From assembly GCA_011048835.1 (NCBI GenBank), contig DSDF01000033.1, positions 1 to 48,616 of the forward strand: a stretch of DNA of 48,616 nt, written 5' to 3'. Positions 7,463-20,627 of the stretch are shown in pieces. The position numbers and the translations under genes were made by a program. Within the stretch, counting starts at the first letter, position 1; each line of letters starts with the position of its first letter. The notes under the pieces are model-generated. The model saw nothing but the letters and a program-made list of their open reading frames with translations, was not told where the DNA came from and ran no database searches. This stretch comes from Methanoculleus sp. GTDB lineage: Archaea > Halobacteriota > Methanomicrobia > Methanomicrobiales > Methanomicrobiaceae.

Positions 7463-8274
7463 AGCTGCTCGCCTCGATCGAGCGCGATGCCGGGCGTTGT
7501 AGCGCTATCCACGCCCTCGATGCACGCGTGAAGCTGATCATGTCGGTCGCGGTCATCGTCGCCGCGGTCGCCTACCCGTATACGGTCTCGGTGTACTGGC
7601 TCGGCCTGCTCTTCGGTGCGTTTTTCATCGTTCTCTGGGCGGCGTCCCGGCTCTCCCCCCGCACGTATCTCAGGCGCTTTCTCATGGTGCTGCCATTCGG
7701 GTTCTTCCTGATCGTCCTGCAGATCTTTTTCGAAAATCCCCACTACGAATCGTTCTCCCCGATTCGCATCCTGCCCTTCGGGATCACGGTCTATGCGGAA
7801 TCGGTCGAGTTTGCATCGATCCTCATGGTGAAATTCCTCGTCTGCATCTCTTTTATCATCCTTCTCTCTTCCACTACGCCCGTTCAGGATCTTCTCGGGG
7901 GGGCACGGAGGCTGGGCCTCCCCTCGATCATGGTGCTCTCGCTCGGCATGATGGTGCGCTATCTCTTCGTCTTCGCCGGCATGTATGACCGGGTGAGCGC
8001 TGCCCTTGCCGCGAGGAGTTTCCACCCCCTCGATGCAGATCTCCCCTACCGCTACCGCATCCGCACGCTGGGCTATACCATGGGGATGTTCTTCCTCCGG
8101 AGTTTTGAGCAGGGGGAACGGACATATGCGTGCATGCTCTCCCGTTGCTACGGGGCGGACTACTTCGACTCGCTCCCCCCAAAACCGCTCACCGGACAGG
8201 ACCTCTCTGCATTGATCTCCTCGACACTGGTCGTGGTCGCAGGATCGGTCGCCTGCTGGGTGCTGACTGCATGA
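7456..8274 (+). CDS. cbiQ: ECF transporter transmembrane component CbiQ
   Basis: Membrane T-component that couples CbiO to CbiM. It has about five to six hydrophobic segments and the coupling-helix region with the Ala-Arg-Ser/Gly pattern, visible as SAALAARSF near residue 190, plus a second MLSRCYG motif near residue 230. The N-terminal HALDARVKL is the conserved T-component start. ATG 7456 lies within the end of cbiO, consistent with translational coupling. Last gene of the cbiMNOQ operon. Confidence 0.9.
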   Translation: MLELLASIERDAGRCSAIHALDARVKLIMSVAVIVAAVAYPYTVSVYWLGLLFGAFFIVLWAASRLSPRTYLRRFLMVLPFGFFLIVLQIFFENPHYESFSPIRILPFGITVYAESVEFASILMVKFLVCISFIILLSSTTPVQDLLGGARRLGLPSIMVLSLGMMVRYLFVFAGMYDRVSAALAARSFHPLDADLPYRYRIRTLGYTMGMFFLRSFEQGERTYACMLSRCYGADYFDSLPPKPLTGQDLSALISSTLVVVAGSVACWVLTA

Positions 8275-8324
8275 GCTGAGGGAAAGGCGCACTCTTTTTG
8301 TAGATCCCCGTAGTATTGCATGGC

Positions 8325-8633
8325 ATGGAGAGCCAGTTCGGTCGCGGGTTTGTCACCAATCTTGTTCTGATCGCCAAACATTTCGGGCTCCCTCCCGACG
8401 AGGCATGGGTCGGGGTTGCCGACCATATCACCGAGATGGAGCTGCCCGGCCGGTTCAGGGGGACCCCTGTCGAGGAGCTGACCACGAATTTGCGCAAGCG
8501 CATCCTGTGGCACCAGGCCGGGGTGATGGACAGGGAGGACGCGGCCGAGGTGGTCAGGGCCCTGAACCGTCTCGTGGTTGCCATCGACCGGGAACTGGGT
8601 ATCGAGGACCCGCAGGTGGGCAAATATGACTGA
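8325..8633 (+). CDS. Small conserved-looking protein of unknown function
   Basis: I do not recognise this 102-residue protein. It is soluble, rich in charged and aliphatic residues, predicted largely helical, and has no cysteines, signal peptide or membrane segment. The region around PPDEAWVGVADHITEME and a later helix with DREDAAEVVRALNRLVVAIDRELG suggest a compact helical fold. I chose ATG 8325 over the TTG at 8316 because the leading three residues look non-native. It lies alone between cbiQ and gyrB, 50 bp after the former. Codon use matches neighbours, so it is probably a real resident gene. Confidence 0.6.
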   Translation: MESQFGRGFVTNLVLIAKHFGLPPDEAWVGVADHITEMELPGRFRGTPVEELTTNLRKRILWHQAGVMDREDAAEVVRALNRLVVAIDRELGIEDPQVGKYD

Positions 8634-8705
8634 GGCGGAACCTCTTTCCACAGATTAATGGTGTGGCAGAACCAATTACTACTGTGATTGTCTATCCGAA
8701 CGTAA

Positions 8706-13158
<4,453 letters not shown>

Positions 13159-13245
13159 TCCCCTCTTTTCCCCTCCCCCGGTCCGGCACCCACCGGCACA
13201 CCTATTAGGACGCGGCGGGTCCCATACTCCCGTGGAGTGTGTGGC

Positions 13246-13677
13246 ATGTACCAGACAGACATTTCCCTGACGACGCACGGGGAGGGCGATATCATTGACC
13301 TGACGCCGGCGGTGCGCTCGGCGGTTGCGGAGAGCGGGCTGCGTGAGGGGCTCGTGAACCTCTTTATCCCCGGCTCGACCGCGGCCCTGACCACCATCGA
13401 GTTCGAGCCGGGCGTGCTCAGCGACCTGCGGCGCGCCCTTTCGGTGCTGGCGCCGGACGCCATCCCCTACGAGCACGACCGGGCATGGGGCGACGGCAAC
13501 GGTCGATCACATGTAAAAGCGGCTCTCGTCGGCCCTTCGCTGACCATCCCGCTCCGGAATGGATCGATGCTCACCGGAACGTGGCAGCAGATCGTGCTGC
13601 TGGAGCTCGACGTACGCTCGACGCGGCAGCGGACGGTGCACGTCACCGTGCTCGGGCCGGAAACAACCTCCCCGTAG
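13246..13677 (+). CDS. YjbQ family protein (UPF0047)
   Basis: Small trimeric family of about 140 residues; some members show weak thiamine-phosphate synthase activity in bacteria, but the cellular role is unsettled. The family core is clear: LVNLFIPGSTAALTTIEFEPG, the cluster of conserved polar residues in YEHDRAWGDGNGRSHVKAAL, and GTWQQIVLLELD. GGAG at 13234-13237, 8 bases before ATG 13246, decides for this start over the GTG at 13237. It follows gyrA by 87 bp and probably has its own promoter. Confidence 0.85.
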   Translation: MYQTDISLTTHGEGDIIDLTPAVRSAVAESGLREGLVNLFIPGSTAALTTIEFEPGVLSDLRRALSVLAPDAIPYEHDRAWGDGNGRSHVKAALVGPSLTIPLRNGSMLTGTWQQIVLLELDVRSTRQRTVHVTVLGPETTSP

Positions 13678-13693
13678 GGTGGACGCGAACGAG

Positions 13694-13713
13694 AAAAAGG
13701 GTGGGAGAAAAAA
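13694..13713 (-). terminator. Oligo-T terminator of the UPF0147 gene
   Basis: Read on the minus strand, six T (13713-13708) and five T (13698-13694) follow the UPF0147 stop codon within a few bases. Tandem T tracts are typical archaeal terminators. Confidence 0.55.
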
Positions 13714-13717
13714 TCAG

Positions 13718-13981
13718 TCAGTCAAGCGGCACTGTTTCGAGCTGGGAGACCAGCTCCCAAATCCTGGTCCGTGCATGGACCGGCATATTGGGGTCGTTGC
13801 TTATTTCATCGATCATGGAGATGGCGGTTGCTGCACGCAGGCTGAGCCCCTGCGAATCGTCCATAAGCACCTTGCGTGTTTCATCTGCAACCCGGCGGAT
13901 ATTCCGCGGAATGGTGCTATCCTCCATAATATGCTGCAACATCTGGATACACGTATGGATTGTGTTTTCCGGATTTGTCAT
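13718..13981 (-). CDS. UPF0147 family protein
   Basis: Short helical archaeal protein (87 residues) of unknown function, conserved across Euryarchaeota. The family pattern is visible: a first helix with the motif [17 protein letters not shown], then [21 protein letters not shown] and [14 protein letters not shown]. No catalytic residues are known. GGGAGGG about 8 bases before ATG 13981 is a good ribosome binding site. It is divergent from the p27-like gene and both appear to use one symmetric TATA box. Confidence 0.88.
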   Translation of the reverse strand: MTNPENTIHTCIQMLQHIMEDSTIPRNIRRVADETRKVLMDDSQGLSLRAATAISMIDEISNDPNMPVHARTRIWELVSQLETVPLD

Positions 13982-14016
13982 AGGTTCAACCCTCCCAGTA
14001 TTAATTAGGTACAGCC

Positions 14017-14026
14017 CTATATAAGG
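14017..14026. promoter_or_regulatory. Shared bidirectional TATA box
   Basis: CTATATAAGG on the plus strand reads CCTTATATAG on the minus strand. It lies about 32 bp before the start of the p27-like gene (14053) and about 40 bp before that of the UPF0147 gene (13981), proper TATA distances in both directions; no other TATA-like sequence is seen between the two genes. Confidence 0.55.
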
Positions 14027-14052
14027 TGATTGAGAATTCCGGTGAATTATGC

Positions 14053-14412
14053 ATGAAAAAGCCCGATGAGATCATGGCCGATTACCTCCTGAAGGGAGGA
14101 AAAATGCTGTCGAAAGCGTGCCCCGCCTGCGGCTCCCCCCTCTTTGAGTACAAGGGGGAGACCCTCTGCGTGGTCTGTGCCGAACAGGGCGGCGGGAGCA
14201 CAGAAGAGTCCGTCGCCCCCGCCCCCAGAGAAGCGCCCCCTGCTCCGGAACTGCCGACGCCCCCGGGCAGCGGTGCATCGGCCCTTGCCGCGGAACTCGA
14301 CCGCACGCTCGTGTACCTCTGCGAGCGCATCCGCAGCGAAGCGAGAACCGAGGACTGCTGCACGCTCATGGAGTGCGTGGCGCAGGGCATCGAGGTGCGC
14401 CGCCACCTCTGA
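14053..14412 (+). CDS. Zinc-ribbon protein of the autoantigen p27 / SSSCA1 family
   Basis: A 120-residue protein: N-terminal [23 protein letters not shown], with a zinc ribbon of two CxxC knuckles (CPAC and CVVC), then a Pro/Ala/Ser-rich linker and a C-terminal helical segment. The opening motif with one or two helices followed by the ribbon matches the archaeal relatives of Sjogren syndrome/scleroderma autoantigen 1, whose function in archaea is unknown. GGTGAA 6 bases before ATG 14053 supports this start over the GTG at 14026. Confidence 0.82.
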   Translation: MKKPDEIMADYLLKGGKMLSKACPACGSPLFEYKGETLCVVCAEQGGGSTEESVAPAPREAPPAPELPTPPGSGASALAAELDRTLVYLCERIRSEARTEDCCTLMECVAQGIEVRRHL

Positions 14413-14424
14413 TGCCGGTATCCC

Positions 14425-16665
14425 TCACCCCCAGGTGCGCCGCGAGAGTTCCCAGATGGTCCGGGCGGTCTTCTCTCCGATCCCGGGCACACCCTGCAAC
14501 GCTTCCTTCTCGGCGGTGATCACGGCGTGGAGGCTCCCGAAGTGGGCGAGCAGCAGGCGGGCGTGGCGGGGGCCGATCGCAGGATAGGCCGAAAGGATGT
14601 ATTCGATCTGCTCCTGTTCCGACCGGTATAACTTTTTCGGGTGCGCGCTCCCCTCCGTTCTGCCGCCCTCCGCTCGCCGGGCGAGCACGAAGATCATCTC
14701 GGCGGTCTCCTCGGCCGATGCGGTATACAGCAGGGTGACCCCCATATCCACGGCGATCGCAGCGAGGGCCCCCCGCACGGCGTTGGGGTGAATGTTACGC
14801 TGCCCGTAGAGGTCGGCGCCCTCGATGATGAGGACGGGGCGCGGGGCGGCGTCGGCGAGCCTCCGGATCTGCCCGAGCAGGTCGCGTTCCACGAGCGTGT
14901 CCATGAAGTCCCGCGTGGTCTTCCGCTCGATGAGGATGCGGTCGCCCACGGCATAGTCCCCCTGCGCGAGCCGCCGGATCTCGAGGGTTGCCCCGATTGC
15001 GTGGAGACGCTCGACCACCCGTGATGAGGTCTCACGGTCGTCGGCCGCGATACGCGGCCCTGCAGCCACGAACCGGTCGATGGAGGTCTGGCCTTCCGGT
15101 GCCTGCGGCGCAGGCGGGGCCTTCGGGGCGCCTGCCATGCTCTTAATCCCACTCTGCATGGCCTTTTCGCGGGAGATGCTGACGTAGCTGAACGCTTCAT
15201 CGGAGGTCCCGGCGGTCACGAGCACCACGATCCTCCCGCTCCCGTGCCTGCCGGTCCTCCCCTTTCTCTGGATGCTCCTGATCTCGGAGGGGACGGCTTC
15301 GTAGAAGATCACCATGTCGGTCGAGGGGACGTCGAGCCCTTCCTCGCCCACCGAGGTGGCGATCAGCACCTTGAACGCGCCCTCCCTGAACTGCTGGAGG
15401 GTTTCCAGCTGTTTCTTCTGGGTAAGGCCCTTTTCCGCGTCGCGGGATGCCTGTCCCACGAACCGCCTGCACTCGATCCCTCCGGCGTTGAGGTGGTCGA
15501 CGAGCACCTGGACCGTGTCCCGAAAGGTCGCGAAGATGATGATGCGGCTCTCGGGGAACGAGGCGAGCTGGATGCGGACGAGGTTCCGGGCGAGGTTCAG
15601 TTTCGGGTGGAGTTCCTCCTCCCACCCGAGCGCGGCATGCAGGACCTGCTGGAACCGGATATCCTGCACCAGCCGTTTGCTTGCCTTGGTGGCCGCGGCG
15701 CTGCCCGCCTCGGAGGATATCTTCTCCAGGTAATGGCGCAGCGCGGTGCTCCCCTGCGATTCTGCGAGGGAGACGGCGTGGCGCAGTTTCATGATCTCGG
15801 CATACACCGACGCGGCCATGTACCCTGATGCGTCCCGCTGCTGTATGCGGCGCTGGATCGATGCATTGAGGGCGTTGAGCGCTTTCATGGAGAGTTTTTC
15901 CGCGGGGGGCACCTGGTAGCCGACGGCGGAGAGTTTCTTGAGGCGGGCGTCCATGAGCGCAAGCAGCGTGTCCCGCGCGTGCACCAGCGCCGCAGGCAGC
16001 TCGACGCTCATGTACTGGATCTCGCGCTCGTGGATATAGGGGCGGACGTCGGCATCGTCCTCGGTGCGCGATTCGACGGCGGCGATGGCGAGGTGCTCGC
16101 AGACCTCATCCACCCGTTCGCGGTTGCTCCCCGGCGACGCTGTCATGGCAAGGACCAGGGGGGCAGTTGCCGTCTCCATGTAGTGGCGCCCAAGGAAGAC
16201 ATACGAATAGTTGCCGACCGCACGGTGGCATTCGTCGACGATGAGCAGGCTCACGTCCGCGAGGTCATAGCGCCCGGCGATGCAGTCGTTTTTCACCACC
16301 TGCGGGGTTGCGCAGATCACCCGCGTCTCCCGCCAGAGGCGCGTGCGTTCCTCGACGTTGGTCTCGCCGGTGAACATGGCGCATCCCGACCCCGCGCCGT
16401 CAGCGGTGCCGGGATCGAGAAGATAGGTGCCGAAAAAACGGTGGTGCTGCTCCACCAGCGGTTTGGTGGGGGCGAGCATCAGGATCTTGCCGCCCCGGTT
16501 GTGAAGCCGCGATGCGGCCGTGAGCAGGGCGACAGCGGTCTTCCCGAGGCCCGTGGGGAGCACAACCATCGTGTTGCCGTCGAGGGCTTTGAGCGCGATG
16601 GAGATCTGGTAGGACCGCTCCTCGAGGGAACCGGGGGCGATGAGGGGGTGGCGGACATACTTCAT
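14425..16665 (-). CDS. hef: Hef helicase/nuclease (FANCM-XPF type)
   Basis: Processes stalled replication forks and branched DNA. N-terminal superfamily 2 helicase: Walker A LPTGLGKT (36-43), motif II VDECHRA (about 145), motif III TASPG, and motif VI QRKGRTGRHG. C-terminal XPF-type nuclease: the ERKxxxD active site appears as IERKTTRDF near residue 578, followed by two helix-hairpin-helix units ending in GVPGIGEKTARTIWE. Both halves are intact, unlike many archaea that keep only one, and the 746-residue length matches Pyrococcus Hef. The ATG at 16665 overlaps the glyS stop (ATGA); the longer frame upstream is inside glyS. Confidence 0.93.
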   Translation of the reverse strand: MKYVRHPLIAPGSLEERSYQISIALKALDGNTMVVLPTGLGKTAVALLTAASRLHNRGGKILMLAPTKPLVEQHHRFFGTYLLDPGTADGAGSGCAMFTGETNVEERTRLWRETRVICATPQVVKNDCIAGRYDLADVSLLIVDECHRAVGNYSYVFLGRHYMETATAPLVLAMTASPGSNRERVDEVCEHLAIAAVESRTEDDADVRPYIHEREIQYMSVELPAALVHARDTLLALMDARLKKLSAVGYQVPPAEKLSMKALNALNASIQRRIQQRDASGYMAASVYAEIMKLRHAVSLAESQGSTALRHYLEKISSEAGSAAATKASKRLVQDIRFQQVLHAALGWEEELHPKLNLARNLVRIQLASFPESRIIIFATFRDTVQVLVDHLNAGGIECRRFVGQASRDAEKGLTQKKQLETLQQFREGAFKVLIATSVGEEGLDVPSTDMVIFYEAVPSEIRSIQRKGRTGRHGSGRIVVLVTAGTSDEAFSYVSISREKAMQSGIKSMAGAPKAPPAPQAPEGQTSIDRFVAAGPRIAADDRETSSRVVERLHAIGATLEIRRLAQGDYAVGDRILIERKTTRDFMDTLVERDLLGQIRRLADAAPRPVLIIEGADLYGQRNIHPNAVRGALAAIAVDMGVTLLYTASAEETAEMIFVLARRAEGGRTEGSAHPKKLYRSEQEQIEYILSAYPAIGPRHARLLLAHFGSLHAVITAEKEALQGVPGIGEKTARTIWELSRRTWG

Positions 16666-18383
16666 TGCACAAGAGCGCTGAACTCGACCGAGCCGTCGAG
16701 CAGCGACGCCAGCAGGACGGGCAGGTCGTCGATGCCGCACCGGATCTGCTGCATGGTGTCGCGGTCACGGACGGTCACCGTGCGGTCGTCTTTCGTCTCG
16801 TAGTCCACCGTCACCGCAAACGGTGTCCCGATCTCGTCCTGGCGCCGGTAGCGGCGTCCGATGGCACCGTTATCGTCGTACTGGGTGAGCACCCCCCGCC
16901 CACTGAGCGTCTGCACGATATCGCGGGCGATTGCGTCGAGGCCGTCGCGGGTCATGAGCGGAAAGACCGCCACCTGGACGGGTGCGATGCCCGGGGGAAG
17001 GCGGAGCACACGGCGGACCTCCCCGTCCACGATCTCCTCGTCGTAGGTGTGCTCGAGGATGCTGTAGAAGATCCGGTCGATGCCGTAGGAGGGCTCGATC
17101 ACGTGGGGCATGACCTCGTCGCCCCGGACCTCCACCTCCTCCTCCCGCACCTCGTAGGTGTCCGCAGGGATGAAGATACGCTCCCCGTCCACGGTGACCT
17201 CGACCCCGTCCTCGCCAGGGTCTGCGGCGGCGAGGGCGTCGGCGATCGCTTTCGCTGTGCCGCGGTATTTCGGGCCGAGCACGCCCATGTCGGGGACGAT
17301 GCGCGTGCGGGTCTCGTAGCGCACCTCGTCGTAGGGGACAAAGACCGTGAACGAATCGCCGCTGTGCCCGGCATGCGCCCGGAGGTCGTAGTCGGTCCGG
17401 TCCGCGATCCCCACCGTCTCCACCCAGCCGAAGCGGCCCGAGTGGATCTCGGCATCCCAGCAGTCCTCGGCGTAGTGGGCGCGTTCGTCGGGCAGGTGCT
17501 GGCGGAACCGCATTTTTGCCGGGTCGACCCCGCTGCGCGCCATGAAGTCGTGGGTGAGGGCGACGTAGTAGGCGACGTACTCGTTTGCCACGAGGCCCGC
17601 GTCCACGGCTTCCCGCATGGTGGCGACCACGGGGTCCTGTCCCTTCTCCTGCTGCTCGATGCCCAGAAGCGGCACGCGGTAGTCTGCATAGGCGCCGAAG
17701 GCGGGGTGCTCCTTTTCGTCGGGATGCACGAATATCTCCGCTTCAGCCTGCGAAAACTCCCGCAGGCGGATGACGCCCTGGCGGGGCGAGATCTCGTTGC
17801 GGTAGGACTTTCCGATCTGCACGGCGCCGAAGGGGAGTTTGTTGCGGTAGAACCGGAGCAGGCGGGCAAAGTCGGTGAATATGCCCTGTGCGGTTTCCGG
17901 CCGCAGGTATCCTTTTCTCTGCGACCCGGGGCCGATGGTGGTCTCGAACATCAGGTTGAACTCGAAGACCTCCGTAAACCCGATCTGCTCCTCGCAGGCG
18001 GGGCAGGGGAGGTCCTGTATCACCCTGGCGAGCGACTCTTTCGAGAGCGTCGCTGCGTTTTCCGTGCCATGCGCCTCGGCAATGTGGTCCGCCCGCGCGT
18101 ACTCGCCGCAGTGGGGGCACTGGATCATCTTGTCGGCGAATCCCTTCACGTGGCCGGAAGCGACGTAGATCGCTTCAGTGCCGACGGTCGGGCACTCGAT
18201 CTCGTAGTAGCCTTCCCGGATGATGTAGAACTCTCTCCAGAGGTTTTCGACCCGCCGCTTCATCATGGCGCCGAGGGGGCCGTAATCGATGAACCCCGCA
18301 ACCGCCCCGTAGACTTCCGCACTCGGCCAGACAAACCCTCTGCGCCGTGCCAGTTCCATGACGTTATCGTATATATCGCCCAT
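16662..18383 (-). CDS. glyS: Glycyl-tRNA synthetase, class II, archaeal/eukaryotic alpha2 type
   Basis: Charges tRNA-Gly. The N-terminal MGDIYDNVMELARRRGFVWPS is the usual start of archaeal GlyRS and fixes ATG 18383; the frame continues upstream without family similarity. Class II motif 1 lies in GPLGAMMKRRVENLW, motif 2 in SYRNEISPRQGVIRLREFSQAE, and motif 3 in YGIDRIFYSILEHTY. An insertion with CPHC and CPAC knuckles is a zinc-binding module of this family, and a C-terminal anticodon-binding domain begins at APVQVAVFPL. 573 residues. hef starts within its stop codon, an unexpected pairing of translation and repair genes. Confidence 0.95.
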   Translation of the reverse strand: MGDIYDNVMELARRRGFVWPSAEVYGAVAGFIDYGPLGAMMKRRVENLWREFYIIREGYYEIECPTVGTEAIYVASGHVKGFADKMIQCPHCGEYARADHIAEAHGTENAATLSKESLARVIQDLPCPACEEQIGFTEVFEFNLMFETTIGPGSQRKGYLRPETAQGIFTDFARLLRFYRNKLPFGAVQIGKSYRNEISPRQGVIRLREFSQAEAEIFVHPDEKEHPAFGAYADYRVPLLGIEQQEKGQDPVVATMREAVDAGLVANEYVAYYVALTHDFMARSGVDPAKMRFRQHLPDERAHYAEDCWDAEIHSGRFGWVETVGIADRTDYDLRAHAGHSGDSFTVFVPYDEVRYETRTRIVPDMGVLGPKYRGTAKAIADALAAADPGEDGVEVTVDGERIFIPADTYEVREEEVEVRGDEVMPHVIEPSYGIDRIFYSILEHTYDEEIVDGEVRRVLRLPPGIAPVQVAVFPLMTRDGLDAIARDIVQTLSGRGVLTQYDDNGAIGRRYRRQDEIGTPFAVTVDYETKDDRTVTVRDRDTMQQIRCGIDDLPVLLASLLDGSVEFSALVQ

Positions 18384-18672
18384 TGCGACCACATTGCTCC
18401 ATGCTTGGCATACCCCCGGAGCGCATGGCAGATGTGCGCTCCGCAGTCTCCTGTATACTGGTTTGCATTTCAGACGAGTTAAGCATTCCAATACGGGATG
18501 GTGCGTTCCGGTGTTAATGCGGCTGCCACGGCATCCTGCCGCACCGCCCCGGGGCCTCCCGCCATGGCGCCGGGGGAAATGAACCTTTTTCTCGACCGAC
18601 GGCGAACTCTCTCGCGGAGATGGGGGGACGGATCTGTGCCCCCGCCGACCAGAGGGACAGGGATAGGTGGGC

Positions 18673-19572
18673 ATGGCAGGGAATTTTCGAGGCCGGGGCA
18701 CAAAAACCAGCAGATTCGGATCGTCGGCACGCATTAATCACGATTCTTCAGAATTCTATGGATCTCGCCTCTACGCCGGGCTCTCGCAGGAGGAGGGGGG
18801 TGACGACCGCGAAGTGCCCGTGGACGAGCGCATCCTCAATACCGTACAATGCGCATCGAGCGAATCGATGGATGCCCTGCCAGCGTCCTCGGTGCACCTG
18901 ATGGTCACCTCGCCCCCGTACAATGTGGGCAAGGTCTATGACGATGATCTCTCCCTTGCCGAATACCGGGCATTTCTCTCCCGCGTCTGGCAGGAGACCT
19001 ACCGGGTGCTGGTGCCGGGCGGGCGGGCGTGCATCAACGTCGCCAATCTCGGGAGAAAGCCCTACATCCCCCTGCATGCCTGTGTCATCGAGGATATGGC
19101 GAAGCTGGGATTCCTCCTCAGGGGCGAGATCATCTGGAACAAGAGTTCCAGTTCCGGGGTTTCGACGGCGTGGGGGAGCTGGATGTCGGCCGCCAACCCC
19201 ACGCTGCGCGATGTGCACGAGTACATCCTCGTCTTTTCCAAGGGGCAGTTTGGCCGCAAAAAGATGCCCGATGCGGTAAATACCATCACGAAAGAGGAAT
19301 TCCTCGAGTTCACCAAGAGCATCTGGTCGTTTCCCACCACGTCCGCAAACAAGATCGGCCACCCCGCCCCCTTCCCCGTGGATCTCCCCTACCGGTGCAT
19401 CCAGCTGTATACCTTTGCCGGCGATGTCGTGCTCGATCCGTTCATGGGAAGCGGCCAGACCGCCATTGCCGCCCTCAAGGCCGGGCGCCATTTCGTCGGC
19501 TACGAGACGAGCGATGAGTATGTCGCCCTCGCGAGAAAGAGAATTGAAGACGAATATACGGCCCGGGCATAG
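18673..19572 (+). CDS. Site-specific DNA methyltransferase, beta class, solitary
   Basis: S-adenosylmethionine-dependent DNA amino-methyltransferase. The catalytic motif TSPPYNVGK (79-87) precedes the AdoMet-binding motif DPFMGSGQT (about 255), the beta-class order. TSPPY is more usual in N4-cytosine than N6-adenine enzymes, but the base cannot be assigned. About 60 N-terminal residues form a basic, low-complexity lead that may be partly untranslated; GTG 18667 is an alternative start, and no internal methionine before residue 66 offers a shorter one. No restriction endonuclease gene is adjacent, so it is either an epigenetic or protective orphan. It diverges from glyS across a gap of 289 bp. 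Confidence 0.87.
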   Translation: MAGNFRGRGTKTSRFGSSARINHDSSEFYGSRLYAGLSQEEGGDDREVPVDERILNTVQCASSESMDALPASSVHLMVTSPPYNVGKVYDDDLSLAEYRAFLSRVWQETYRVLVPGGRACINVANLGRKPYIPLHACVIEDMAKLGFLLRGEIIWNKSSSSGVSTAWGSWMSAANPTLRDVHEYILVFSKGQFGRKKMPDAVNTITKEEFLEFTKSIWSFPTTSANKIGHPAPFPVDLPYRCIQLYTFAGDVVLDPFMGSGQTAIAALKAGRHFVGYETSDEYVALARKRIEDEYTARA

Positions 19573-19969
19573 ATTATCCGGCGAGCCGGAAACGCAGGGG
19601 CGGGGAGCAAAAGCGCTTGGTGATATCCCGATACTTTTTACATATTCTCCATGATGTCGCTGAAACGAGGTTCGTTTGCCATCCAGCGCCCTCTCGTAAG
19701 GTATTGCGGGTTGGTGTGGCTGGCAAAAAACAAGAATGTTCAATTTTGAGGGCAAAATGGCGCAATTCTGCGTAATAATAATTATAAATTTCCAGAAAGC
19801 CGAAAGGGCCGCCTGCAGGCTCCTGAATCAAATCGTCACCGTAGCGTATTCTGACGGGGTAATTATTGTATAATCTCTCGTAATTCGGGTAAATACCGCT
19901 GTATGGTAATAAAGCAATGTATTTATAATATGAGAGGTATTCTAATGCTAATTTCGCGTGGGAAGGATA
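19573..19969. other. AT-rich gap of about 400 bp with a possible decayed minus-strand reading frame
   Basis: No complete gene is seen. The stretch 19730-19955 is far more AT-rich than its surroundings. On the minus strand a frame without start codon runs from about 19960, is lost at a six-A/T run (19725-19730), and one added base there would join it to a tail ending NEPRFSDIMENM before TAA at 19638. The third-position composition is unlike the neighbouring genes, so this may be chance or an old, transferred fragment. The right end carries the promoter of the next gene, TATTTATAATA at about 19919-19929. Confidence 0.3.
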
Positions 19970-20578
19970 ATGAAACCAGAAAGAAAGAAGAAGAAGCTCC
20001 TCGAGCTTTTCACGAATATTACCAGCAAAACGACAATTGTTGAGCCGATGAAAAAGATCCACGGGACGCTCCGCGACCGCGAGGCAATCGAGCGGGAAAT
20101 CGCCCTGATCATGCGGGAAGTTCTCGATCATGGCATCTTCTCGACCAAGCTGACCCCGCGGCAGCTGGCAAAGCTCGTCATCCTCTACCATGACGGCAAA
20201 AACGACACCGAGATCGCCCGCGACATGGGCAATGAAAAGCTGGCCAAAACGGTGGCGCGTGCGAGGGTCCGGATCAAGCTCTTCAGGGATTCGGACTTCA
20301 AGATGCCGTTCGAGCGCGAGGTGCTCGAAGGCCTTCTCGCTTCGGGCAAGACCATGAACGAGGTCAGTGAGATACTGGGGATCAGCAGTTCGTCGCTGCG
20401 TGAATACCGCCACGTCATCGCCATGGAGGAGGACACCACCCTCGACCCGTACCTGGAACGCATCCAGTACGTGATGGAGGATAAGGATCTCACCGAACAG
20501 ATGACGAGCGGCGTTGCCGAGGACGGGCTCCGGGAGGCGATCGACACCACCGAAGCCGAGCTGATCGATATCTCCTGA
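19970..20578 (+). CDS. Archaeal helix-turn-helix protein resembling conditioned medium-induced protein 4
   Basis: A 202-residue soluble protein with a lysine-rich N-terminus and two likely helix-turn-helix units: LTPRQLAKLVILYHDGKNDTEI-type at about 60-95 and LLASGKTMNEVSEILGISSSS at about 120-145. Layout and wording recall haloarchaeal conditioned medium-induced protein 4, a family linked to growth-phase signalling, but this match is from memory and moderate. DNA binding is inference. ATG 19970 is preceded by GGAAGG; GTG 19958 is an alternative. TATA-like sequence lies about 45 bp upstream, and a T-rich stretch at 20591-20600 may terminate it. Confidence 0.65.
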   Translation: MKPERKKKKLLELFTNITSKTTIVEPMKKIHGTLRDREAIEREIALIMREVLDHGIFSTKLTPRQLAKLVILYHDGKNDTEIARDMGNEKLAKTVARARVRIKLFRDSDFKMPFEREVLEGLLASGKTMNEVSEILGISSSSLREYRHVIAMEEDTTLDPYLERIQYVMEDKDLTEQMTSGVAEDGLREAIDTTEAELIDIS

Positions 20579-20594
20579 AAACCCGGATCCCTTC

Positions 20595-20604
20595 TTTTTT
20601 ATAC
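20595..20604 (+). promoter_or_regulatory. TATA box of the UPF0173 gene
   Basis: TTTTTTATAC lies 24-33 bp before ATG 20628, which places the transcription start at or within a few bases of the start codon. The same T tract may terminate the preceding gene. Confidence 0.5.
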
Positions 20605-20627
20605 TATTTCCGACACACCCTGCAAGC

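Noticed and set aside
16665-18482. 605-residue plus-strand frame across glyS
   Set aside because: Antisense shadow with no recognisable domain.
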